DNA from: Pseudomonadota bacterium
Lineage (GTDB): Bacteria; Pseudomonadota; Alphaproteobacteria; Rhizobiales; Devosiaceae
Assembly: GCA_023393475.1 (NCBI GenBank)
Contig: JAEWLC010000073.1
Location: 1-64,000 of the forward strand
Length of the DNA stretch: 64,000 nucleotides
Reading direction: 5' to 3'
Below are positions 11,051 through 19,351 of the stretch, in pieces. Position 1 is the first letter of the stretch, and each line of letters opens with the position of its first letter. The notes beneath the pieces were generated by a model. That model was given only the letters and a program-made list of their open reading frames with translations. It did no database searches and was not told the origin of the DNA. Made by a program: the position numbers and the translations under genes.

Positions 11051-11464
11051 ATGCTGCAGCCAAAACGTACCAAGTTCCGCAAGGCTCATAAGGGCCGCAT
11101 CCATGGCAATGCCAAGGGTGGCACGGAGTTGGCCTTCGGTCAGTTCGGCCTGAAGTCCCAGGAGCCCGAGCGCGTCACTGCTCGCCAGATCGAAGCGGCC
11201 CGCCGCGCGATCACCCGCGAGATGAAGCGCGCCGGCCGCGTCTGGATCCGTGTCTTCCCGGACCTGCCGGTTTCCAAGAAGCCGACCGAAGTCCGCATGG
11301 GTAAGGGCAAGGGTTCGGTCGAGTTCTGGGCGGCTCGCGTCAAGCCGGGTCGCATCCTGTTCGAAATCGACGGCGTTCCCGAGGACGTCGCCAAGGAAGC
11401 ACTGCGCCTCGGCGCCATGAAGCTTCCGATCATCACGCGGGTCGTCACCCGCATTGCGGATTGA
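11051..11464 (+). CDS. rplP: 50S ribosomal protein L16
   Basis: 137 aa. MLQPKRTKFRKAHKGRIHG, the RVWIRVFPDLPVSKKP stretch and EVRMGKGKGSVEFWAARVKP identify L16, which organises the 50S A-site region. A 16-nt gap follows rpsC, and rpmC begins five bases after the stop. Confidence 0.97.
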   Translation: MLQPKRTKFRKAHKGRIHGNAKGGTELAFGQFGLKSQEPERVTARQIEAARRAITREMKRAGRVWIRVFPDLPVSKKPTEVRMGKGKGSVEFWAARVKPGRILFEIDGVPEDVAKEALRLGAMKLPIITRVVTRIAD

Positions 11465-11469
11465 TAGCC

Positions 11470-11706
11470 ATGGCACGTGCACCCAAGAAAAAAGTCGAGG
11501 CCAAGGGCAGTGGTCACACCGCCGACCTTCGCGCCAACACTCCCGATGAGCTGAAGGATCAGCTTCTCGGGCTGAAGAAAGAGCAATTCAACCTTCGCTT
11601 CCAGCGCGCTACCCAGCAGCTGGAGAAGCCGGGTCGGGTTCGTGAGGTCCGCCGCGAGATCGCGCGGGTCAAGACGATCCTCGGCCAAAAGGCCGCGGCG
11701 AAGTAA
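11470..11706 (+). CDS. rpmC: 50S ribosomal protein L29
   Basis: 78 aa from ATG 11470. The L29 core starts at about residue 18 (DLRANTPDELKDQLLGLKKE), so this copy carries about a dozen extra basic N-terminal residues (MARAPKKKVEAKGSGH) relative to the usual roughly 65-residue protein. No internal ATG or GTG would remove the extension, and the only alternative start is a TTG at 11461. L29 sits beside L23 at the tunnel exit. Confidence 0.92.
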   Translation: MARAPKKKVEAKGSGHTADLRANTPDELKDQLLGLKKEQFNLRFQRATQQLEKPGRVREVRREIARVKTILGQKAAAK

Positions 11707-11716
11707 GGAGACACAG

Positions 11717-11950
11717 ATGCCCAAGCGCGTACTGCAGGGGACCGTGGTCTCCGATACGAACGAGAAGACTGTGGTGGTGCGGGTCGACCGTGCGTTCACC
11801 CACCCGGTGATGAAGAAGACCGTGCGCCGGTCGAAGAAGTATCACGCCCACGACGAGGCCAATGCGGCCAAGGTCGGCGATGTGGTCTGGATCGAAGAGT
11901 CGGCGCCGATTTCGAAGAACAAGCGCTGGGTCCTCAAGCCCTCGGCGTAA
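11717..11950 (+). CDS. rpsQ: 30S ribosomal protein S17
   Basis: 77 aa from ATG 11717, with AAGGAG six bases upstream; the longer upstream frame is inside rpmC. MPKRVLQGTVVSDTNEKTVV and the HPVMKKTVRRSKKYHAHDE stretch are the S17 OB-fold signature. A 57-nt gap to rplN marks the conventional S10/spc boundary, but no promoter or terminator is obvious there. Confidence 0.96.
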   Translation: MPKRVLQGTVVSDTNEKTVVVRVDRAFTHPVMKKTVRRSKKYHAHDEANAAKVGDVVWIEESAPISKNKRWVLKPSA

Positions 11951-12007
11951 CCAGAATTTAGGGCTCGCCTTGTAGGCAGACCCCGAAACTTAAAAAGGCA
12001 TCAAGCC

Positions 12008-12376
12008 ATGATCCAGATGCAGTCCAATCTCGACGTCGCCGACAATTCGGGCGCCCGTCGTGTCATGTGCATCAAGGTACTCGGCGGTTCGCACCGCAAG
12101 TACGCCTCGGTGGGCGATATCATTGTTGTCTCGGTCAAGGACGCGATCCCGCGTGGCCGCGTCAAGAAGGGCCAGGTGATGAAGGCCGTTGTCGTGCGCA
12201 CCGCATTCCCGGTTCGCCGCACCGACGGTACCGTCATCCGTTTCGACCGCAACGCCGCCGTGCTGATCAACAATCAGTCCGAGCCGATCGGCACCCGTAT
12301 CTTCGGGCCAGTGCCGCGTGAGCTGCGTTCGAAGAACCACATGAAGATCATTTCGCTTGCGCCGGAGGTGCTGTGA
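12008..12376 (+). CDS. rplN: 50S ribosomal protein L14
   Basis: 122 aa. MIQMQSNLDVADNSGARRVM and GTRIFGPVPRELRSKNHMKI are highly conserved L14 segments; L14 forms an intersubunit bridge and is the RsfS silencing-factor target. First gene of the classical spc set. The TGA overlaps the rplX ATG by one base. Confidence 0.98.
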   Translation: MIQMQSNLDVADNSGARRVMCIKVLGGSHRKYASVGDIIVVSVKDAIPRGRVKKGQVMKAVVVRTAFPVRRTDGTVIRFDRNAAVLINNQSEPIGTRIFGPVPRELRSKNHMKIISLAPEVL

Positions 12377-12690
12377 TGGCCTCGAAGATTAAGAAGGGCG
12401 ACAAGGTCGTCGTTCTCGCCGGCAAGGATAAGGGCAAGACCGGCACGGTCGAGCGCGTCATTCCTGCCGACAACCGCGCCGTCGTGGGCGGCATCAACCT
12501 CGTGCGTCGCCACACCAAGCAGACCGCGAGCCAGGATGCCGGCATCTTCACCAAGGCTGCGCCGATCCACCTGAGCAACCTCGCGGTCGCCGATGCCAAT
12601 GGCAAGGCAACCCGCGTTGGCTTCAAGATCAATGCCGACGGCACCAAGGTGCGCGTGGCCAAGTCGACCGGAGACACGATCGATGGCTGA
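12376..12690 (+). CDS. rplX: 50S ribosomal protein L24
   Basis: 104 aa from ATG 12376, inside the rplN stop (TGATG); an in-frame GTG three bases earlier is unlikely to be used. KIKKGDKVVVLAGKDKGKTG is the KOW motif. L24 initiates 50S assembly. It overlaps the next gene by 8 nt. Confidence 0.96.
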   Translation: MASKIKKGDKVVVLAGKDKGKTGTVERVIPADNRAVVGGINLVRRHTKQTASQDAGIFTKAAPIHLSNLAVADANGKATRVGFKINADGTKVRVAKSTGDTIDG

Positions 12691-13240
12691 GACCGTCTAC
12701 ATCCCGCGTCTCCGTACCCAGTACGATGAGACCATCAAGCCGAACCTGATCAAGGAGTTCGGCTACAAGAACGTCATGCAGGCCCCCAAGCTCGACAAGA
12801 TCGTGCTGAACATGGGTGTCGGCGAGGCTGTGAACGACACCAAGAAGGTGAAGGCTGCTGCTGCCGATCTCGAGCGGATCGCCGGCCAGAAGCCCGTCAT
12901 CACCCATGCCCGCAAGTCCATCGCCGGCTTCAAGGTCCGCGAAGAGATGCCGCTGGGCGTGAAGGTGACCCTTCGCAAGGTCCGCATGTACGAGTTCCTG
13001 GATCGCCTGGTGAACATCGCACTGCCGCGCGTTCGTGACTTCCGTGGCCTGAACCCGAATTCGTTCGACGGCAACGGCAACTACGCCATGGGCATCAAAG
13101 AGCACATCATCTTCCCCGAGATCAATTTCGATCAGATCGATCAGACCTGGGGCATGGACATCATCGTGTGCACGACGGCCCGCACGGACGACGAAGCCCG
13201 GGCTCTGCTCAAGGCTTTCAATTTCCCCTTCCGGCAGTAA
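12683..13240 (+). CDS. rplE: 50S ribosomal protein L5
   Basis: 185 aa from ATG 12683; the longer open frame upstream lies inside rplX. IVLNMGVGEAVNDTKK, GFKVREEMPLGVKVTLR and NYAMGIKEHIIFPEI identify L5, which binds 5S rRNA in the central protuberance. Overlap with rplX suggests coupled translation. Confidence 0.97.
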   Translation: MAETVYIPRLRTQYDETIKPNLIKEFGYKNVMQAPKLDKIVLNMGVGEAVNDTKKVKAAAADLERIAGQKPVITHARKSIAGFKVREEMPLGVKVTLRKVRMYEFLDRLVNIALPRVRDFRGLNPNSFDGNGNYAMGIKEHIIFPEINFDQIDQTWGMDIIVCTTARTDDEARALLKAFNFPFRQ

Positions 13241-13260
13241 CGGAAGAGACGAGGTAGGAC

Positions 13261-13566
13261 ATGGCAAAGACCAGCTCCATCGAGAAGAACAACAAGCGCA
13301 AGCGCCTTTCCAAGCAGCTCGCTCCCAAGCGTGCGAAGCTCAAGGCGACCGTTATGGACCAGAAGCTGCCGCTCGAAGAGCGCTTCGCTGCCCAGCTCAA
13401 GCTGGCCGCGCTGCCGCGCAATTCGGCCGAGAACCGCGTCCACAACCGTTGCGAAGTCAGCGGTCGTCCGCGTGGCTACTACCGCAAGCTCAAGATGAGC
13501 CGTATTGCCCTGCGTCAGCTGGGCAGCCTCGGGCTCATCCCGGGCCTGGTCAAGTCGAGCTGGTAA
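13261..13566 (+). CDS. rpsN: 30S ribosomal protein S14 (zinc-free type)
   Basis: 101 aa. The long, zinc-independent S14 form: only one cysteine remains in the region (HNRCEVSGRPRGYYRKLKMS), so the CxxC...CxxC ribbon of the short form is absent. AKTSSIEKNNKRKRLS is the usual alphaproteobacterial N-terminus. GAGGTAGG precedes the ATG. Confidence 0.97.
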   Translation: MAKTSSIEKNNKRKRLSKQLAPKRAKLKATVMDQKLPLEERFAAQLKLAALPRNSAENRVHNRCEVSGRPRGYYRKLKMSRIALRQLGSLGLIPGLVKSSW

Positions 13567-13578
13567 GGAGAAGCGGAC

Positions 13579-13977
13579 ATGTCACTCTCTGATCCGATCG
13601 GCGATATGCTGACCCGTATTCGCAACGCGCAGCTGCGTCGTCGCGATGTTGTCACCACCCCGGCCTCGACCCTGCGCGGCCGCGTGCTCGACGTGCTGAA
13701 GTCGGAAGGCTTCATCCGCGGGTACTCGGAGTCGCACATGGACAACGGTGTCCTTCAGTACGATATCGAGCTGAAGTACTCGGACAACGAGCCGGTTATC
13801 CGTACCATCGAGCGCGTTTCGCGCCCGGGCCGTCGCGTTTACGCGTCGGTGAAGAATATCCCGTCCGTCGCGAACGGTCTCGGTGTGTCGATCCTGTCGA
13901 CCCCGAAGGGCGTGATGGCCGACCACGAAGCTAAAGCCCAGAACCTGGGTGGCGAGGTACTCTGCCGCGTCTTCTAA
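13579..13977 (+). CDS. rpsH: 30S ribosomal protein S8
   Basis: 132 aa. SLSDPIGDMLTRIRNAQLRR and the C-terminal GVSILSTPKGVMADHEAK with GGEVLCRVF are S8 signatures. S8 binds 16S helix 21 and in E. coli also represses the spc mRNA; no comparable target was identified here by eye. Confidence 0.97.
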   Translation: MSLSDPIGDMLTRIRNAQLRRRDVVTTPASTLRGRVLDVLKSEGFIRGYSESHMDNGVLQYDIELKYSDNEPVIRTIERVSRPGRRVYASVKNIPSVANGLGVSILSTPKGVMADHEAKAQNLGGEVLCRVF

Positions 13978-14033
13978 GGCTGATGCCTTGAAGTCGTCGG
14001 TGTGACGATTACTCCGAAGGAAGTAAGAACAGA

Positions 14034-14567
14034 ATGTCCCGTACAGGCAAAAAGCCGATCGCAAAGGTCAGTGGCGTCACCGTCACGATCGCCGATCGCA
14101 CGGTCACCGCGAAGGGGCCGAAGGGCGAGCAGTCGCTGACGCTCATGGATATCGTGAACGCCAAGCAGACCGATGAGGGTATCGTCATCGAGCCCGCAAA
14201 CGACACCAAGGAAGCCCGCGCTGCCTGGGGGACGACCCGCGCGCTGATCAACAACATGGTGATCGGCGTCGAGAAGGGCTTCGAGAAGAAGCTGCAGATC
14301 CAGGGCGTGGGTTACCGCGCTGCCATGCAGGGCAAGGATCTGAAGCTCTCGCTCGGCTTCAGCCACGAAGTGGTGTTCGAGACTCCCAAGGGGATCACCG
14401 TTGCCACGCCGACGCAGACGGAAGTCGTCGTCACCGGCGTTGACAAGCAGCAGGTCGGTCAGGTTGCTGCCGATATCCGCGGCTGGCGTCCGCCGGAGCC
14501 CTACAAGGGCAAGGGCGTGCGCTATGCGGGCGAATACATCGCCCGCAAAGAAGGCAAGAAGAAGTAA
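14034..14567 (+). CDS. rplF: 50S ribosomal protein L6
   Basis: 177 aa. SRTGKKPIAKVSGVTVTI, the LQIQGVGYRAAMQGKDLKLS region and the C-terminal RPPEPYKGKGVRYAGEYI are diagnostic of L6, which lies near the factor-binding site. It follows rpsH after a 56-nt gap with AAGGAAG before the ATG. Confidence 0.97.
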   Translation: MSRTGKKPIAKVSGVTVTIADRTVTAKGPKGEQSLTLMDIVNAKQTDEGIVIEPANDTKEARAAWGTTRALINNMVIGVEKGFEKKLQIQGVGYRAAMQGKDLKLSLGFSHEVVFETPKGITVATPTQTEVVVTGVDKQQVGQVAADIRGWRPPEPYKGKGVRYAGEYIARKEGKKK

Positions 14568-14579
14568 GGAACCGCCGAG

Positions 14580-14942
14580 ATGCAGACCAAGCTCAAAGGT
14601 GCGGATCGCCGCAAGGCCCGCGTCCGCAAGGCGCTCAAGGCCAATTCCGCTGGCCGCCCGCGCCTGTCCGTGCACCGCACGGGCAAGAATATCTACGCCC
14701 AGATCATCGACGACGCTTCGGGCCGCACGCTCGCTGCCGCTTCGACGATCGACAAGGACGTGAAGTCGTCGCTCAAGACCGGCTCGACCGCGGAGGCTGC
14801 TGCCACCGTCGGTAAGCTGATCGCCGAGCGTGGGATCGCTGCCAAGGTCTCCGAAGTCGTGTTCGACCGCGGCGCCTATCTGTACCATGGCCGCGTGAAG
14901 GCCCTGGGCGATGCGGCCCGCGAAGCCGGCCTCCAGTTCTGA
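14580..14942 (+). CDS. rplR: 50S ribosomal protein L18
   Basis: 120 aa. RPRLSVHRTGKNIYAQIIDD and the C-terminal FDRGAYLYHGRVKALGDAAR identify L18, a 5S rRNA-binding protein. The Arg/Lys-rich N-terminus is typical. AAGGA lies eight bases before the ATG. Confidence 0.97.
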   Translation: MQTKLKGADRRKARVRKALKANSAGRPRLSVHRTGKNIYAQIIDDASGRTLAAASTIDKDVKSSLKTGSTAEAAATVGKLIAERGIAAKVSEVVFDRGAYLYHGRVKALGDAAREAGLQF

Positions 14943-14961
14943 TCGCGTAAAGGAAAAGACA

Positions 14962-15489
14962 ATGAGAGACGTTCAAGAGCGCGATAGCGAATTCGTCGAC
15001 CGGCTGGTTCACATCAACCGCGTCGCCAAGGTGGTGAAGGGTGGTCGTCGCTTCGGCTTCGCCGCACTCGTCGTCGTGGGCGACCAGAAGGGCCGCGTTG
15101 GCTTCGGTCATGGCAAGGCGCGTGAAGTGCCGGAAGCCATCCGCAAGGCCACCGAGCAGGCCAAGCGCCAGATGATCCGCGTGCCGCTGCGGGATGCCCG
15201 TACGCTTCACCACGATGTCGTGGGTCACCACGGCGCCGGCAAGGTCATCCTCCGCGCTGCCGTTCCCGGTACCGGCATCATCGCCGGCGGCCCGATGCGC
15301 GCCGTGTTCGAGACGCTTGGCGTCAACGACATCGTCGCCAAGTCGCAGGGCACCGCCAATCCCTACAACATGGTGCGGGCCACCTTCGATGCGCTGAAGC
15401 GCGTCGATAGCCCGCGTTCGGTCGCTGCCCGTCGCGGCCTGAAGGTCTCGGACCTGCAGGCTCGCCGTGGCGAGACCGTCGAAGCCTGA
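14962..15489 (+). CDS. rpsE: 30S ribosomal protein S5
   Basis: 175 aa from ATG 14962, with AAAGGAAAAG upstream; an earlier in-frame ATG at 14911 lies inside rplR. The family core begins ERDSEFVDRLVHINRVAK, and the double-stranded-RNA-binding fold GRRFGFAALVVVGDQKGRVG is intact. The N-terminus is a few residues shorter than in many rhizobial S5 proteins. S5 contributes to decoding fidelity and mRNA entry. Confidence 0.96.
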   Translation: MRDVQERDSEFVDRLVHINRVAKVVKGGRRFGFAALVVVGDQKGRVGFGHGKAREVPEAIRKATEQAKRQMIRVPLRDARTLHHDVVGHHGAGKVILRAAVPGTGIIAGGPMRAVFETLGVNDIVAKSQGTANPYNMVRATFDALKRVDSPRSVAARRGLKVSDLQARRGETVEA

Positions 15490-15505
15490 TCCGGAGTAGT
15501 TGGAA

Positions 15506-15694
15506 ATGGCCGATAAAACCGTCACCATCGAGCAGATCGCGAGCCCGACCCGCCGTCCGGCGGATCAGCGCGCGACCCTGGTCGGGCTGGGTCTGAACAA
15601 GATCCGCAAGCAGTCGACCCTCAAGGACACCCCCGAGGTCCGCGGCATGATCCGTAAGATCCCGCACCTCGTGCGCGTCGTCGACGCCAAATAA
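15506..15694 (+). CDS. rpmD: 50S ribosomal protein L30
   Basis: 62 aa from ATG 15506; the TTG two codons earlier is an unlikely start because GGAG at 15493-15496 is well spaced for the ATG. VTIEQIASPTRRPADQRATL and GLGLNKIRKQSTLKDTPEVR are typical. L30 is absent from some bacteria but present in this lineage. Confidence 0.96.
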   Translation: MADKTVTIEQIASPTRRPADQRATLVGLGLNKIRKQSTLKDTPEVRGMIRKIPHLVRVVDAK

Positions 15695-15706
15695 GGGACG
15701 AGAACT

Positions 15707-16207
15707 ATGACTCGTTTGAACGAACTCCGGGATAACCCGGGTGCCAACAAGAAGCGCGTGCGCGTTGGCCGCGGTATTGGTTCGGGCGTCGGCAAGACCG
15801 GCGGCCGTGGCGGCAAGGGCCAGACGGCGCGCTCCGGCGTTGCCATCAACGGCTTCGAAGGCGGCCAGATGCCGCTGCACATGCGTATGCCGAAGCGCGG
15901 CTTCAACGCCCTTAACCCGGGCGACTGGAACGAGGTCCGCATCGACCGCATCCAGAACTACATCGACAGCGGCAAGCTCGACGCCAAGGGTGTCATCGAC
16001 GCCGATGCGCTGATCGCTGCCCGCGTCATCCGTCGCGCCAAGGACGGCGTGCGGCTCATCGGTTCGGCCGGCTTCAAGGCGTCCAAGGTCACCTTCAAGG
16101 TGAACCACGCCACTGCCGGCGCCACTGCCGCTATTGAATCGGCCGGCGGCAAGATCGATATCATCCCGGCCAAGGCGCCGTGGAAGAAGACTCCGCACGC
16201 GGGTTAA
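15707..16207 (+). CDS. rplO: 50S ribosomal protein L15
   Basis: 166 aa. LNELRDNPGANKKRVRVGRG, with the glycine-rich GSGVGKTGGRGGKGQTAR and GGQMPLHMRMPKRGF, identifies L15. It is the last ribosomal gene before secY, followed by 124 nt containing a possible hairpin. Confidence 0.97.
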   Translation: MTRLNELRDNPGANKKRVRVGRGIGSGVGKTGGRGGKGQTARSGVAINGFEGGQMPLHMRMPKRGFNALNPGDWNEVRIDRIQNYIDSGKLDAKGVIDADALIAARVIRRAKDGVRLIGSAGFKASKVTFKVNHATAGATAAIESAGGKIDIIPAKAPWKKTPHAG

Positions 16208-16215
16208 TCGGCATT

Positions 16216-16245
16216 GGCACACCCGGCAGAACCGTCGAGTGTGCC
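16216..16245 (+). other. Hairpin between rplO and secY
   Basis: GGCACAC (16216-16222) and GTGTGCC (16239-16245) can pair around a 16-nt loop. There is no following T-run. It may be a processing or attenuation element that lowers secY expression relative to the ribosomal genes. Confidence 0.4.
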
Positions 16246-16331
16246 GTCCTGTGGTTTGTAGCGCCTGGAAGCGGAGTATTCCCTCCCGAGCGTGTCGAGC
16301 GCATCGGGCCTTGAAGCCTTAGGGAGCGAAT

Positions 16332-17666
16332 ATGGCGTCCGCAGCCGAACAGCTGGCCAAGAATCTGAATTTCGGGACCTTCGCGAAAGCGAAGGCCCTT
16401 CAGCAGCGCATCTGGTTCACACTGGGTGCGCTTCTCGTTTATCGGCTCGGGACGTATATCCCGGTGCCCGGTATCGACCCCGATGCCTATGCGCAGACGT
16501 TCCAGAACGCCTCGCAGGGCATTTTCGGCATGTTCGACATGTTCGCCGGCGGTGCCGTGCAGCGCATGGCGATCTTTGCGCTGAACCTCATTCCCTACAT
16601 CACGGCGTCCATCGTCGTGCAGGTCGTCACCACGGCGTCGCCGCGGCTCGAGGCCCTGCGCAAGGAAGGCGAGAGCGGCCGTCGGAAGATCAACCAGTAC
16701 ACCCGATACCTCGCGGTGCTCTTCTGTGCCGTGCAGGCCTACGGCATTGCCGTCGGTCTCGAGGCGAGCCAGGGCGTCGTGATCAATCCGGGCTGGTTCT
16801 TCCGTCTTTCCACGGTGATCACCCTGGTCGGCGGCACCATGTTCCTGATGTGGCTGGGTGAGCAGATCACCTCGCGCGGCATCGGCAACGGTATCTCGCT
16901 GATCATCTTCGCCGGTATCGTGGCGAACCTGCCTGCGACCATCATCCAGACGCTGGAACTGACCCGTACGGGTGGTATCGCCGGCTACTGGGGCTTCCTG
17001 CTGCCGCTGATCGCCATCATCGTGATTGCGACCATCGTGTTCTTCGAACGCGCCCAGCGGCGGCTGCTGATCCAGTATCCGAAGCGCCAGGTCGGCAACA
17101 AGATGTTCCAGGGCGACACGTCGCACCTGCCGCTGAAGCTGAACACCTCGGGCGTTATCCCGGTGATCTTCGGTTCGTCGCTGCTGCTGCTGCCCGCCAC
17201 CATTGCGTCCTTCGCGGCGCAGGGTGACGCTCCCGGCTGGCTGCAGGTGACGTCGGCGCTGCTCGGTCGTGGCCAGCCGGCCTACCTGATCCTGTTCGCC
17301 GTGCTGATCATATTCTTCGCGTTCTTCTACACGTCGATCGTCTTCAACCCGCAGGATACCGCCGACAACCTGAAGCGGTCGGGCGGGTTCATTCCGGGCA
17401 TCCGTCCGGGTGAGCGCACGGCTCAGTACATCGACTACGTACTGACCCGCATCACCGTGATCGGTGCGCTGTACCTGACGGTCATCGCCCTGATCCCAGA
17501 GCTGATCCATAGCCAGTTGAACGTCAGCCAGTTTATCGGCGGCACCTCGCTGCTGATTATCGTGACGGTCACTCTCGACACTGTGACGCAGATCCAGAGC
17601 CATCTGATTGCGCAACAGTACGAGGGTCTGGTGAAGCGTTCGCGCCTGGGGAGCAAGCGTAAATGA
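16332..17666 (+). CDS. secY: Protein translocase subunit SecY
   Basis: 444 aa, normal length, with about ten hydrophobic segments forming the central channel of SecYEG in the inner membrane. GTYIPVPGIDPDAYAQTF is the N-terminal periplasmic region; ITASIVVQVVTTASPRLEAL and GEQITSRGIGNGISLIIFAG are highly conserved. The C-terminal cytosolic end (EGLVKRSRLGSKRK) is complete. Its stop overlaps adk by 4 nt (ATGA), so the two are co-translated. Confidence 0.98.
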   Translation: MASAAEQLAKNLNFGTFAKAKALQQRIWFTLGALLVYRLGTYIPVPGIDPDAYAQTFQNASQGIFGMFDMFAGGAVQRMAIFALNLIPYITASIVVQVVTTASPRLEALRKEGESGRRKINQYTRYLAVLFCAVQAYGIAVGLEASQGVVINPGWFFRLSTVITLVGGTMFLMWLGEQITSRGIGNGISLIIFAGIVANLPATIIQTLELTRTGGIAGYWGFLLPLIAIIVIATIVFFERAQRRLLIQYPKRQVGNKMFQGDTSHLPLKLNTSGVIPVIFGSSLLLLPATIASFAAQGDAPGWLQVTSALLGRGQPAYLILFAVLIIFFAFFYTSIVFNPQDTADNLKRSGGFIPGIRPGERTAQYIDYVLTRITVIGALYLTVIALIPELIHSQLNVSQFIGGTSLLIIVTVTLDTVTQIQSHLIAQQYEGLVKRSRLGSKRK

Positions 17667-18232
17667 GGTTGATCCTCTTGGGGCCGCCGGGTGCCGGCAA
17701 GGGCACGCAGGCCAAGGTACTGATCGAGAGCTACGGCATTCCGCAGCTTTCGACCGGCGACATCCTGCGGTCGGCCATCGCTGCCAAGACTCCGATGGGC
17801 CTAGCGGCCAAGGAGATCATGGATCGCGGCGACCTGGTGTCGGACGACATCGTCAACGGCATCGTGTCGGAGCGCCTCGACCAGGACGACTGCAAGGCCG
17901 GTTTCATTCTCGACGGCTTCCCGCGGACGATCCCCCAGGCCCAGGCCCTCGATGGCATGCTGACGGAGAAGGGCATGGAGCTCGACGCCGTCATCGAAGT
18001 CACCGCCGATCCGGACGTGCTTGTGCAGCGTATCGCCAAGCGTGCCAAGGAATCGGGTGTGGCCCGCGGCGATGACAACGAGGAGGTTCTGCGGAACCGT
18101 CTCAACGTCTATCGCGAGCAGACCGCACCGCTTGTTGAGTACTACCGCGGAAAAGGGCTGCTGAAGTCGGTCGACGGCACGCAGCCGGTAGAGGAAGTCA
18201 CGGCGGCGATCCGCAGGGCCGTGCATAACTAG
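17663..18232 (+). CDS. adk: Adenylate kinase (short-LID form)
   Basis: 189 aa. Interconverts ATP + AMP and 2 ADP. GPPGAGKGTQ near residue 7 is the P-loop, LSTGDILR the AMP-binding region, and GFILDGFPRTIPQAQAL the conserved core. The LID domain is short (about RIAKRAKESGVARGDDNEEV) with no zinc cysteines, as in alphaproteobacteria. Coupled to secY as in many bacteria. Confidence 0.97.
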   Translation: MRLILLGPPGAGKGTQAKVLIESYGIPQLSTGDILRSAIAAKTPMGLAAKEIMDRGDLVSDDIVNGIVSERLDQDDCKAGFILDGFPRTIPQAQALDGMLTEKGMELDAVIEVTADPDVLVQRIAKRAKESGVARGDDNEEVLRNRLNVYREQTAPLVEYYRGKGLLKSVDGTQPVEEVTAAIRRAVHN

Positions 18233-18258
18233 TATGACCGGGGCAGGGGCCTTGGCAG

Positions 18259-18287
18259 TTGACTCTGCCGGTCCGTGTCCTTATGAA
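18259..18287 (+). promoter_or_regulatory. Candidate promoter of the alpha operon
   Basis: TTGACT (18259-18264), a 17-nt spacer and TATGAA (18282-18287) lie in the 175-nt gap between adk and rpsM, the longest gap in the ribosomal run. Position and spacing support a secondary sigma70 promoter for rpsM-rpsK-rpoA-rplQ. Confidence 0.55.
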
Positions 18288-18373
18288 CCGCGCCAGTCTC
18301 ATGGATTATCGGGCTGGATTCGGTTCCTCGCACACTGAGGGGTCGGACTCCGGTCCCTTGTCGTTATCAAACG

Positions 18374-18389
18374 GGTAGCTTCGGCTACC
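18374..18389 (+). other. UUCG-tetraloop hairpin before rpsM
   Basis: GGTAGC (18374-18379) and GCTACC (18384-18389) close a TTCG loop, giving the very stable C(UUCG)G tetraloop. It ends only 18 nt before the rpsM start and just ahead of the AAAGGAG ribosome site, so it could influence initiation. Confidence 0.6.
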
Positions 18390-18407
18390 GACTAAAGGAG
18401 AGCGGAC

Positions 18408-18776
18408 GTGGCTCGTATTGCTGGCGTCAATATCCCGACCAACAAGCGCGTTGTCATTGCGCTTCAGTACATCCACGGCATCGGCCCGAAGTTCGCCCAG
18501 GACATCACCACCAAGGTGGGTATCCCGGTCGAGCGTCGTGTCAACGACCTGACCGACGCCGAGGTGATCCAGATCCGCGAAGCCATCGACCGCGACTATG
18601 TCGTGGAAGGTGATCTCCGCCGCAATGTGGCAATGAACATCAAGCGGCTCATGGACCTTGGTAACTACCGTGGCCTGCGTCACCGCAAGGGTCTGCCGGT
18701 CCGTGGCCAGCGCACCCACACCAATGCCCGCACCCGCAAGGGTCCGGCAAAGCCGATCGCCGGCAAGAAGAAGTAA
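18408..18776 (+). CDS. rpsM: 30S ribosomal protein S13
   Basis: 122 aa, starting with GTG at 18408, placed eight bases after AAAGGAG. ARIAGVNIPTNKRVVIAL at the N-terminus and RHRKGLPVRGQRTHTNARTR at the C-terminus are diagnostic. S13 contacts the P-site tRNA and bridges to the 50S. First gene of the alpha operon. Confidence 0.97.
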   Translation: MARIAGVNIPTNKRVVIALQYIHGIGPKFAQDITTKVGIPVERRVNDLTDAEVIQIREAIDRDYVVEGDLRRNVAMNIKRLMDLGNYRGLRHRKGLPVRGQRTHTNARTRKGPAKPIAGKKK

Positions 18777-18858
18777 TTCGGGTCGCGGAGCACCTCTCCG
18801 CCGTCCTGATGTAGCTGCTGGAACTACGGCAGCGTCGATATCGAACTGAGGAAGCAAA

Positions 18859-19251
18859 TTGGCAAAGCCAGAAGTCGCGCGCGTAAAGCGCAAAGAGCGT
18901 AAGAACATCACCAATGGCGTGGCGCATGTGAATGCGTCGTTCAACAACACCATGGTCACCATCACCGACGTGCAGGGCAACACGATCTCGTGGTCGTCCT
19001 CGGGCGTGATGGGTTTCAAGGGTTCGCGCAAGTCGACCCCTTATGCCGCCCAGGTTGCGGCGGAAGACGCGGCCCGCAAGGCCCAGGAACACGGCATGAA
19101 GACCCTCGAGGTCGAAGTTCGTGGTCCCGGTTCGGGTCGTGAATCGGCGCTCCGCGCGCTGCAGGCTGCTGGCTTCAACGTCACCAGCATTCGCGATGTC
19201 ACCTCGATCCCGCACAACGGTTGCCGGCCGCGCAAGCGTCGCCGCGTCTGA
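18859..19251 (+). CDS. rpsK: 30S ribosomal protein S11
   Basis: 130 aa, starting with TTG at 18859, preceded by GAGGAAG. NGVAHVNASFNNTMVTITD, SWSSSGVMGFKGSRKSTPYA and the C-terminal IPHNGCRPRKRRRV identify S11, part of the 30S platform. No ATG or GTG start fits the conserved N-terminus, so the rare TTG start is well supported. The 82-nt gap upstream contains a short GCGGAG/CTCCGC hairpin. Confidence 0.96.
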   Translation: MAKPEVARVKRKERKNITNGVAHVNASFNNTMVTITDVQGNTISWSSSGVMGFKGSRKSTPYAAQVAAEDAARKAQEHGMKTLEVEVRGPGSGRESALRALQAAGFNVTSIRDVTSIPHNGCRPRKRRRV

Positions 19252-19267
19252 TTTGTCACGGTAGATC

Positions 19268-19293
19268 TCCCGGCGCGCGCACTCGCGCCGGGA
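19268..19293 (+). other. Strong hairpin between rpsK and rpoA
   Basis: TCCCGGCGCG (19268-19277) and CGCGCCGGGA (19284-19293) form a perfect 10-bp stem with a 6-nt loop, followed by GATAGGGACATTGC, not a T-run. A second short stem, GGCGGT with ACCGCC, follows. It probably sets the relative level of rpoA mRNA by processing or partial termination. Confidence 0.6.
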
Positions 19294-19351
19294 TAGGGAC
19301 ATTGCTTTGGACAGGCGGTTAGGCGGACCGCCCATTTGAAAGGACAATACC

